42,009 bases of DNA from an uncultured Verrucomicrobia subdivision 3 bacterium (GTDB lineage: Bacteria; Verrucomicrobiota; Verrucomicrobiia; Limisphaerales; UBA11358). Numbering within the stretch: position 1 is the first letter of the stretch; every line of letters starts with the position of its first letter. The stretch lies in contig CAIXUZ010000022.1 in the NCBI GenBank assembly GCA_903922735.1, positions 72,997 through 115,005 of the forward strand. The letters are read 5' to 3'. Below, piece by piece: positions 35,833 to 42,009 of the stretch. The position numbers and the translations under genes are program-made. The notes under the pieces were generated by a model. The model had not been told where the DNA came from. It saw only the letters and a program-made list of their open reading frames with translations, and searched no databases.

Positions 35833-36073
35833 TGAGCAGTGTCCCGTTGGGAGACGAGTTTTTAAAACCAATACCCATGCCCAATTAAGGCCCTGACTCA
35901 TTTTTAACCATGGGGCAAACACCCCATGGCCATGCTTTCGGGTTTGTGTTAATTCTGCCCTGGAGATTGAACACCAGTTCTCCGTCTGGTAATTGATTAT
36001 ATGCGCACGCCTAAGCATGGCTGCCTAGGTTGAATCGATTTGGAGCAAATTAAAATCATCACGAAGGAAACGA
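35833..36073. other. Intergenic region with a short hairpin
   Basis: No gene recognised. An 8-bp perfect inverted repeat (CCATGGGG/CCCCATGG, 6-base loop) sits at 35908-35929. It has no T-run on the downstream side of either strand, so it is not an obvious terminator and may be an operator or a weak structure. AAGGA lies 7 bp before the ATG at 36074. Confidence 0.5.
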
Positions 36074-38155
36074 ATGGCAAACAAAATGCAGCATCAAAAA
36101 TGTCGAGCAGTTAACCCTTGGGGAATGCTGATGCTCGTCTTGTTACTTGCACCAATTACTTTCGGTCAGCCGACCAGAGGTGCTGAACACATAAAGCCGT
36201 TAATAGGCGAGACCGTTGTGCTTCCGAAATCCGTCCCGGACCCCATTGAACCGTTCAACCGCGTGATGTGGGGCTTCAACCAGGCGGTGATGACTGGTTT
36301 CGTCAAGCCAACGAGCCGGGTTTATCGGTATGTCGTCGTGAAGCCGGTTCGCACCAGCATCGGAAATTTCGGCAAGAACCTCACTTATCCGGGCCGCTTG
36401 ATCAACAATCTGCTGCAGGGAAAGTGGCCCGGCGCGCGTGATGAAACCTACCGATTCGCCTGCAACACCACGGTCGGCATCGTTGGATTATTTGACCCGG
36501 CGACAAAATGGAGCATCCCCAAATCCGACGCCGACTTTGGCCAGACCTTTGGGCAATGGGGCTGGCAGCCGCAGTTTTTCATCATGCTGCCGATTTTCGG
36601 GCCCAGCAACGAGCGCGACACCGTCGGCCTCGCCGCCGACACCGCCGCCAACCCCTTGCTCTACATTGCGCCCTACGATTTCGTGGCGAATGATCCCCTG
36701 ACCTGGCTGGGACCTTACTCCTATTTTTCCTACGCGGTCATGTATAATGACCTGTCTGACACCGTGGACGAATATGTGCGGTTCAGCCAGGCCGAAGCGG
36801 ACCCGTATTCCGAGATCCAATATGCCTGGACGTTCGCGCGGGCAAACCAGGTGGCGGATTTTCAGGTGAAAGGCGCACCGGACGAAGTCTCGCTGGAAAC
36901 CATCGAATCCGTCTTTTTCACCTTCAAAGATCCTGAATTTCTGAACCACGGAAAGACGCGGTCGGTGCGGATTCCCGCGACGGGCAAAGACTTGAAATTC
37001 ACATGCTGGCTGCAACCGGGATCGGCCAACGTGGTTTACATCATTCCCGGACTGGGCGGTCATCGGCTGGCCCACAACACCCTGGCGCTGGCCGAGCTGG
37101 TCTATAAAAACGGCTTTTCCGCCGTGGTGGTCAGCAGCCCGTTCAACGCGGAGTTCATGGAACACGCCTCGACCGCCGCGCTTCCGGCGTACCTGCCGGT
37201 GGATGGCCACGACCTGCACGTGGCGCTCACCGAGATTGATCGCCGCCTGCAGGAGTTGTATCCCGACCGGCTGGGCCATAAGGCATTGATGGGTTATTCC
37301 ATGGGGGCGCTGGAAACCTTGTTCATCGCGGCTACGGGGGCGACCAACCGATATTCCGTGGTGACGCCGGGCCGGGTGTTGCGCTTTCCCCAAGGGAAGC
37401 AGGGCATGAAAGAAGTGTGCATCGCCCCGGTCACGAACCCGGTGCCGCTGATTCAGTTTGACCGCTACGTTGCCATCAGTACGCCGGTGCGAACACTTCA
37501 CGGAATGTCCATGCTGGACGGGTTTTACAATGCGCCCCTGGACTGGCCGGCGGTGGAACGGGCGGGCGACCTGGAAAACACATTTCTCAAGGTGGCCGCG
37601 TTGAGCCGGACCACGCTTACGCCGCAAACCACGCTGCCCTTCAGTGCCATCGAATCCAAATTCCTCATCGGCCTGACTTTCCGGCTCATCCTGCGCGATG
37701 TCATTTACAGCAGCCAGCAGCGGAATAATCAGGGCGTGCTGCACCAGGCCATCCATAATTTCCGGCGCGACCCCGTGTATCAGGAAATTCTGCAGTATTC
37801 CTTTCATGACTATTTCGAGCAGTTTGCCACTCCCTATTATTCCGCCCGGGGCCTGCCCGCGCCGACCGCTGACGCGTTGGAAATAGCCGGCGATCTGCGG
37901 ACCTATGCTGCCGGTTTGCGCGCCAACCCCGACATCCGCGTCATCGTCAATCAAAACGATTTTCTGCTGACCGAAGAAGACCTGACCTGGCTCCACGCCA
38001 CGTTCACCCCGGCGCAATTGACGGTCTTTGCGAAAGGCGGGCACTTGGGCAATCTGGTCAATCCGGCAGTTCAAAAATCCATTCTCGCCGCGCTCACACC
38101 GATGCGTCCGCCCGATCCCAAACCGGAAGCACCGCTGAAGGATATGCACCCATGA
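36074..38155 (+). CDS. MlaA (VacJ)-alpha/beta hydrolase fusion protein
   Basis: 693 residues. A hydrophobic N-terminal segment (MLMLVLLLAPITFG) acts as a signal, but there is no lipobox cysteine, unlike classical MlaA lipoproteins. Residues of about 50-265 are a full MlaA domain: PDPIEPFNRVMWGFNQAV, TYPGRLINNLLQGKW, FGQTFGQWG and MLPIFGPSNERD. Residues of about 290-690 are an alpha/beta hydrolase: YIIPGLGGHRL (oxyanion region), nucleophile S409 in GYSMGA, probable acid D629 in NQNDF and H657 in KGGHLGN. MlaA takes mislocalised phospholipid out of the outer leaflet of the outer membrane; the hydrolase could deacylate it in place. Normally MlaA ends after ~250 residues. The gene has AAGGA 7 bp before its ATG and lies 76 bp upstream of a Spinster-type transporter. 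Confidence 0.88.
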   Translation: MANKMQHQKCRAVNPWGMLMLVLLLAPITFGQPTRGAEHIKPLIGETVVLPKSVPDPIEPFNRVMWGFNQAVMTGFVKPTSRVYRYVVVKPVRTSIGNFGKNLTYPGRLINNLLQGKWPGARDETYRFACNTTVGIVGLFDPATKWSIPKSDADFGQTFGQWGWQPQFFIMLPIFGPSNERDTVGLAADTAANPLLYIAPYDFVANDPLTWLGPYSYFSYAVMYNDLSDTVDEYVRFSQAEADPYSEIQYAWTFARANQVADFQVKGAPDEVSLETIESVFFTFKDPEFLNHGKTRSVRIPATGKDLKFTCWLQPGSANVVYIIPGLGGHRLAHNTLALAELVYKNGFSAVVVSSPFNAEFMEHASTAALPAYLPVDGHDLHVALTEIDRRLQELYPDRLGHKALMGYSMGALETLFIAATGATNRYSVVTPGRVLRFPQGKQGMKEVCIAPVTNPVPLIQFDRYVAISTPVRTLHGMSMLDGFYNAPLDWPAVERAGDLENTFLKVAALSRTTLTPQTTLPFSAIESKFLIGLTFRLILRDVIYSSQQRNNQGVLHQAIHNFRRDPVYQEILQYSFHDYFEQFATPYYSARGLPAPTADALEIAGDLRTYAAGLRANPDIRVIVNQNDFLLTEEDLTWLHATFTPAQLTVFAKGGHLGNLVNPAVQKSILAALTPMRPPDPKPEAPLKDMHP

Positions 38156-38231
38156 ATTAAAAAAATCCCGCGCATTTTGCCGAACTTCTTCCGTTTACAC
38201 TCCGGCGCGACAAAGGGTAGCTTGGCAACCC

Positions 38232-39485
38232 ATGATTGACACCGCCCAGCGCAAGCCGCTCTCGCCCACCTGGCTGCTGGTCATCCTCACCGGACTCAAC
38301 CTGTTTAATTATCTCGACCGTTATGTGCTCTCGGCGGTGCTGACGCCGCTGCAGAAAGATCTCGGTATTAATGACGGCCAGGCCGGGCGGCTCGTGACGG
38401 CATTCATGATCGGCTATTTCGTCACGTCGCCGGTCTTCGGCTGGCTTGGCGACCGATGGTCGAGAAAATGGCTCATTGCCGCCGGTATTTTCGTGTGGAG
38501 CCTGGGCACGGTGCTGACGGGGTTCGCACCCACATTCGTGATGATGATTTTGTTCCGCGTGCTCGTCGGACTGGGCGAAGCAAGCTATGCGACCATCAGT
38601 CCGAGTCTGATTTCCGACAGCTTTGCTTCGGCGAAACGCAACAACGCGCTAACCATTTTCTACGTCGCCATTCCTGTCGGCGCGGCGTTGGGCACAATCA
38701 TTGGCGGAGTCATCGCCGCGAAATGGGGCTGGCGGCACGCGTTTATCTGGGCCGGCGCGCCGGGGTTGATCCTCGCGCTGGTGATGCTGCCGTTTGCCGA
38801 ACTCAAACGCGGCCAGGCCGAGGGTAAAACAACTGAAGCGGCAAAGAAACCATCCGTCCGCGACATCGTGCATCTGTTTCGCATTCCGGATTATGTGCTC
38901 GTGGTGCTGGGCTACACGGCCTATACGTTTGCGCTGGGCGCGTTCGGTCATTGGGGTCCGACGTTTCTGCATCGCACGCACGGCGTGGCCGTGGAGCAGG
39001 CAGCCACCTTTTTCGGCGCGGTGCTTGTCGTGGCCGGACTGGTGGGCACGCTGCTCGGCGGATTCGCCGCGACCGCTTGGCAGAAGCGCAATCGCGCCGG
39101 CTACGCGTGGACGCTGGGGCTCTCGGTGTTGGTTGCCGTGCCGCTGGCATTTGGCGCGTTCACCGCCACGTCGGTATTCTGGTCCATGACGTTTCTGGCC
39201 GCATCGATGTTTTTTCTCTTTTTGCCCACGGGACCGGTCAACACGCTCATTCTGGAAACGGCGCCGGTGAATCTGCGCGCCAGCGCCATGGCCGTTTCCA
39301 TTTTTACCATCCACCTGTTCGGCGATATGTGGTCGCCGGAGATTGTTGGCCGGCTCGCGGATTCATTCGGTGGCAATTTGCAGAAAGCCGTTTTGATTTT
39401 ACCGGTGGCGTTGATTGTGGCCGGCGCGCTGTGGCTGGTGCTGGCGGTGAAAACGAAGCGGGGCGCCAACCTGGTTTCCGCATGA
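38232..39485 (+). CDS. MFS transporter, Spinster (Spns)-like
   Basis: 417 residues with about 12 transmembrane helices. Major facilitator hallmarks: LFNYLDRYVLSAVL in TM1, GWLGDRWSRKW (motif A) after TM2 and RVLVGLGEASYATISPSLI in TM4, which strongly resembles the GVGEASYSTIAPTLI segment of Spinster proteins; FYVAIPVGAALG follows in TM5. Eukaryotic Spns1 and Spns2 move lysophospholipids and sphingosine-1-phosphate, whereas many bacterial relatives are annotated only as sugar or drug transporters. Its place right after the MlaA-hydrolase gene on the same strand makes a lysolipid or fatty-acid-type substrate worth testing. The 76-bp gap allows co-transcription. The nearby glycan locus gives the alternative of sugar uptake. 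Confidence 0.9.
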   Translation: MIDTAQRKPLSPTWLLVILTGLNLFNYLDRYVLSAVLTPLQKDLGINDGQAGRLVTAFMIGYFVTSPVFGWLGDRWSRKWLIAAGIFVWSLGTVLTGFAPTFVMMILFRVLVGLGEASYATISPSLISDSFASAKRNNALTIFYVAIPVGAALGTIIGGVIAAKWGWRHAFIWAGAPGLILALVMLPFAELKRGQAEGKTTEAAKKPSVRDIVHLFRIPDYVLVVLGYTAYTFALGAFGHWGPTFLHRTHGVAVEQAATFFGAVLVVAGLVGTLLGGFAATAWQKRNRAGYAWTLGLSVLVAVPLAFGAFTATSVFWSMTFLAASMFFLFLPTGPVNTLILETAPVNLRASAMAVSIFTIHLFGDMWSPEIVGRLADSFGGNLQKAVLILPVALIVAGALWLVLAVKTKRGANLVSA

Positions 39486-39575
39486 GTGGATTTGCTGCAG
39501 ATTTACCCGGTCAGTGTTAACGGATTGAAGGTCAAAGGCAGATGCAGATGTAATACCGGTGGCTTAATTTGACCG

Positions 39576-39746
39576 TCAAGGTTTCCATTTCAAACGGTAA
39601 TATGCCGAGACCGGGGTCTGCCCCCCAAGGTCGGGAAAGGTGTCCGTCACCTGGATCAGGCTATTGGCACCCACCGTGTTGGTTGCAATATCCACCCAGC
39701 CCGATCCACCGCTGAAATTGGTTGAACGCTGCACCTCATAAACATA
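39576..39746 (-). pseudogene. C-terminal fragment of a secreted Verrucomicrobial protein
   Basis: 56 codons and a TGA (39576-39578) on the minus strand, starting YVYEVQRSTNF and ending YYRLKWKP. The pattern matches the last part of the NHL protein in this window (FVYELQATTDF...RFYRLSWKP). A stop codon lies upstream in frame and the coding match begins 1 bp after a truncated tRNA, so only the gene's tail remains. Confidence 0.8.
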
Positions 39747-39747
39747 G

Positions 39748-39791
<44 letters not shown>

Positions 39792-39806
39792 ATTCGCCTT
39801 GTCATT

Positions 39807-39812
39807 ATTGTA
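39807..39812 (-). promoter_or_regulatory. -10-like TACAAT upstream of the truncated tRNA
   Basis: TACAAT lies 15 nt before the tRNA 5' end on the minus strand, a fitting place for a tRNA promoter with a short leader. No good -35 at 16-18 bp was found. It suggests that the tRNA's own upstream region is retained. Confidence 0.35.
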
Positions 39813-40125
39813 TTTTCTCGCCCTGAACAGCCGGCGATTGACAATCAACGATTTTTTATCGCCAGATTGTCGCCATTTTTAAGGCTGTTTTTCATGATAT
39901 AATTTCGCCGCCTCCGCCCGGTTTGCCGCACACCATCCATCCCGTGCGGGTAAATAATCTCAATGAGATTTCAACCGGGATATTCTAGCGGGTTGTCGGC
40001 AGCCGCATCTGGTATAAACAATCGGACTGAATTGATATTTATATCATTTACAGACCGAAGCGATATTCACGGCAAGCAGCAAAAGCAATATAGGAATTAT
40101 TCCCCAGCCTCCTTTCCCATTGCGG
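39813..40125. other. Intergenic region, no gene recognised
   Basis: AT-rich with small inverted repeats: CCGCAC/GTGCGG near 39926-39949, and AATCTCA-A-TGAGATT at 39956-39970. No reading frame or RNA was recognised. Confidence 0.5.
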
Positions 40126-40290
40126 GCTGAGGCACATTACCAATGGTGGCTCGAGCCCAACCGCTTTGAACCGCAGTTCCTGAAAACCCTGCTTCGACCC
40201 TATCCCGCCGAAGACATGGCCTGCTGCCGCGTCTCCCGGCTAGTGAACAACGCCAAGCACGACTGCCCGGATTGCCTTATGCCTGGATAA
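40126..40290 (+). pseudogene. C-terminal fragment of an SRAP/YedK-type protein
   Basis: 54 codons from about 40126 to a TAA at 40288-40290, reading AEAHYQWWLEPNRF, LLRPYPAEDMACCRVSRLVN and NAKHDCPDCLMPG. This matches the last part of SRAP (HMCES/YedK) proteins, which normally end with a W-LDP segment, LLRPYPAEEM, V-S-x-x-VN and a short conserved tail; these proteins shield abasic sites in single-stranded DNA. The catalytic N-terminal cysteine and most of the domain are missing and no start is present. It may extend a few codons to the left. Confidence 0.7.
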
Positions 40291-40330
40291 ATACTGGCCT
40301 CATTACGGTGATTCAATCGGTGGTATAACA

Positions 40331-40906
40331 TCAATAATTTGGTGATTTCCTCGTTACCGGCTCAGCAAAATATTGATCGAGCAATTTTTCGATTCGATAA
40401 GCCTCCAATATCTTTGGTCTAATTGCCGCCAAGTCTGAGTCGGATAAAATCGAATCCCACCCCGCCTGATTTCTTTTGTGGAGTTGCAATGACATTCTGA
40501 AGCATTTCAAAGCTTCATCGTGGCATCCGAGCAGGCAGGCATCACACGCCAGATTATACCAGAGCAGGTCGTTTTCAGGGAAATGCTTCACTGCTTCCTT
40601 AAGAACTTGATATGCTTCGTTTAAACGATGCATATCCCGCAAACACAGATTCTCGCTAAAATAACCCCAATAATCGTCCGGAGAAATGGCTTTTAACTGC
40701 CTTGCCAAAGTGAGGGCTTGATCAAAACGTCGGGTGCGGCGACAGCTTCGGCTCCTAAATTGAATTACTAACGGATGCATTTGGTATTCCGGTTGAATCT
40801 TGTCTAGTTCTATCAGGGATTCTTCCGGAAGCCCTAAAGCCAGCCAGGCCTCGGCGCTTTCAGCATGAAAACAATCTGGATACGGTAGATCGTTGGACTT
40901 ATGCAT
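40331..40906 (-). CDS. Tetratricopeptide-repeat protein
   Basis: 191 residues from the ATG at 40906. It contains several helical hairpins with TPR spacing: AEAWLALGLPEESLIELDKIQP, RRFDQALTLARQLKAISPDD, HRLNEAYQVLKEAVKHFPENDLLWYNLACDACLLGCHDEALKCFRMSLQLH. No catalytic or membrane part is visible, so it is probably a small cytoplasmic scaffold. It starts 3 bp after the stop of the 87-residue gene, implying a two-gene unit. The DNA here is lower in GC than the main block, and no Shine-Dalgarno sequence is evident. Confidence 0.8.
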   Translation of the reverse strand: MHKSNDLPYPDCFHAESAEAWLALGLPEESLIELDKIQPEYQMHPLVIQFRSRSCRRTRRFDQALTLARQLKAISPDDYWGYFSENLCLRDMHRLNEAYQVLKEAVKHFPENDLLWYNLACDACLLGCHDEALKCFRMSLQLHKRNQAGWDSILSDSDLAAIRPKILEAYRIEKLLDQYFAEPVTRKSPNY

Positions 40907-40909
40907 ATT

Positions 40910-41173
40910 TCAGTAAAGGTTGGCAAAATTGTGATCCCAGGGAGCCCCCGTCCAGACACTTCTCCGTGGCAATGTTTGATATTCCTCCGGAAGGCTGGGA
41001 GTTTTGGTTTTTGGCAAGCGGCCCAGTTTTCTTAAGCAGAAGCTTTCAATAGCCTGGCGGCTCTCGAATACTTTGTTCGAATACTTTTTCTCCAGCATCC
41101 AGCCATGCATTTGGCGGGAATAATAAATAATGAGGGGTTGTTTGGACTTTGTTTGTTTTATTTGTGTTTTCAT
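40910..41173 (-). CDS. Small basic hypothetical protein
   Basis: 87 residues, rich in lysine at the N-terminus (MKTQIKQTKSKQPLIIYYSR). It is not recognised. Features are a QMHGWMLEKKYSNKVFESRQAIESF segment that could be two short helices, and a C-terminus with a PRRSVW motif. It is separated from the TPR gene by only 3 bp, so the pair is likely co-expressed. A poly-A-rich stretch precedes the ATG and no ribosome-binding site is seen. It may be a partner of the TPR protein, by context only. Confidence 0.55.
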   Translation of the reverse strand: MKTQIKQTKSKQPLIIYYSRQMHGWMLEKKYSNKVFESRQAIESFCLRKLGRLPKTKTPSLPEEYQTLPRRSVWTGAPWDHNFANLY

Positions 41174-41344
41174 TTTTTAGTTTTTTTTACATGGTGAAAT
41201 AAACAGTGAACTCCGTATGCGGGTTTAATGGCATTACTCCTACACGCACAGTGGGATATCGCAGACAAGGGAAACCGTAAAACCGACTTGGAAAGGACCT
41301 TTAATCAGAATCACAGAGAGGGAAAAGGCGAATCCCTACAACTA

Positions 41345-41373
41345 CAGACCATTCTCGGTCGTCGCTAATACAA
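41345..41373 (+). repeat. Imperfect 29-bp direct repeat, copy 1
   Basis: Matches 41632-41660 at 23 of 29 positions by eye; both begin CAGACCA and contain TCTCGG and CTAAT. No gene lies between the copies. Confidence 0.45.
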
Positions 41374-41631
41374 CTCATTACAAGAATACAGTATAACTAA
41401 TATAAAGTGCTGCGAAAGAACGAGGCGATTAATGATTTCCAGTGCCTATCGTCGCTTTTTAGCCGATTCCACATAAGGTATTCCAGCGGAATAATATATG
41501 GACATGTGTCACACGTGTGCCAGGGCCTACCCATCACGGCAATAGGTATATATTTCAGACTAAATAGAGTCCCCGGGCAAGTTACAGGCACGGGACGTCT
41601 GGACTTGGGAACCCATTCCCCCCGCCACCAT

Positions 41632-41660
41632 CAGACCAATCTCGGGTGTGACTAATGCAA
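41632..41660 (+). repeat. Imperfect 29-bp direct repeat, copy 2
   Basis: Partner of 41345-41373, 287 bp downstream, same orientation. Confidence 0.45.
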
Positions 41661-41823
41661 ATGATTGAGCAAGTTTAGAGGAAACGAATATTTCTGTTTT
41701 TTTCAGGCGTGAGATGCTGGCTAAACGATGGGAATGGGAAACGACTTTAAGACTAGCCGCAAATCAGCAGAACTTATTAAGTAGAACTGATTAAGCATGG
41801 CTAAAAATAGGCAAATCACCCGC

Positions 41824-41870
41824 GTAGCGTGAAGTAAATGAGCCCGCCCAAAACGGTAATTTCACGCTAC
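41824..41870. repeat. Inverted repeat with 10-bp perfect arms
   Basis: GTAGCGTGAA at 41824-41833 pairs with TTCACGCTAC at 41861-41870 across a 27-base spacer. It lies 25 bp before the longer palindrome and has no T-run, so a terminator is unlikely. Confidence 0.65.
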
Positions 41871-41895
41871 AAACATTGGAATTTTAGAACAATTT

Positions 41896-41952
41896 GCGTT
41901 TGTTAAGTATACAAGCCCGTAGGGCCCACGGGCTTGTATACTTAACAAACGC
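41896..41952. repeat. 57-bp palindrome with perfect 25-bp arms
   Basis: Left arm 41896-41920 (GCGTTTGTTAAGTATACAAG then CCCGT) is the exact reverse complement of 41928-41952, around the 7-base centre AGGGCCC. The flanks outside the arms are unrelated, so it is a discrete element and not the start of a larger fold-back. No T-run follows on either strand. Confidence 0.9.
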
Positions 41953-42009
41953 ATGGACAGCGGATGTCCTAGGGTATCGGCTAGATTTGGCCGTATGAAA
42001 ACCATGCAA

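Larger units (their letters stand above)
41174..42009. other. 836-bp region without a convincing gene
   Basis: It contains short repeats described separately, an 8-bp palindrome ACACGTGT near 41510, and at the far right an ATG at 41995 (MKTMQ...) that may begin a gene running out of the window. An 82-codon frame at 41407-41655 shows no protein-like pattern and is not called. Confidence 0.5.

Noticed and set aside
35908..35929. Rho-independent terminator
   Set aside because: The hairpin has 8-bp arms but no T-run downstream on either strand.
41407..41655. 82-codon frame on the plus strand
   Set aside because: No ribosome-binding site, no protein-like pattern, and it overlaps a repeat copy; probably chance.
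41896..41952. Integron attC site
   Set aside because: The arms contain GTTAAGT and ACTTAAC, matching GTTRRRY and RYYYAAC, but in the wrong order for one attC, and no integron integrase or cassette was seen.
41896..41952. Assembly fold-back
   Set aside because: Symmetry stops sharply at both arm ends and the flanks are unrelated; not excluded without reads, but not favoured.

Overview
The window is a GC-rich chromosomal segment, probably from a member of the Verrucomicrobiota (a Pedosphaera/Limisphaera-like lineage). This is an inference from family content: three GH106-type rhamnosidases with an iduronate-2-sulfatase-like sulfatase, secreted beta-helix and Ig/NHL proteins ending in a shared '(F/Y)YRL' C-terminal module, a URO-D-like enzyme of the type seen beside such glycosidases, and mostly weak Shine-Dalgarno sequences. 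No rRNA, intact tRNA, CRISPR array or transposase gene was seen.

Layout. 1-4430 (+): four genes linked by three 4-bp ATGA stop/start overlaps: an unknown protein (5' end cut off), a CcsA-type cytochrome c biogenesis protein, a B12-binding-type radical SAM enzyme and a secreted NHL/Ig protein. 4489-7561 (-): larB-larC-larE, which make the nickel-pincer nucleotide cofactor; no larA is in the window. 7562-8181: AT-richer gap. 8182-15079 (+): a receiver plus histidine-kinase protein with an apparently dead ATPase domain, then an 1857-residue CHASE/8xPAS hybrid kinase. 15175-20220 (+): an alginate-lyase-family protein and a large secreted beta-helix protein. 20284-34442 (-): a carbohydrate locus read as isomerase, GH106, GH106, sulfatase, GH106, URO-D-like enzyme, with a divergent AraC regulator at 34501-35472. 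36074-39485 (+): an MlaA domain fused to an alpha/beta hydrolase, then a Spinster-type MFS transporter. 39486-42009: a lower-GC, fragment-rich tail holding the 5' half of an initiator tRNA, two gene fragments, a small two-gene unit and a perfect 25-bp-arm palindrome.

How the genes may work together. The 15-35 kb block reads as a degradation locus for a rhamnose-containing, probably sulfated and perhaps uronic acid-containing glycan: lyase and beta-helix protein for the backbone, sulfatase to remove sulfate, three rhamnosidases, and an AraA/FucI-like isomerase for the freed sugar, controlled by the AraC protein. The gaps between the rhamnosidases contain a duplicated leader and pieces of vanished genes, so the array has expanded and contracted. 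The most novel-looking unit is the MlaA-hydrolase fusion next to a Spinster-type transporter, which suggests a route that takes phospholipid from the outer membrane, deacylates it and moves the lyso-product.
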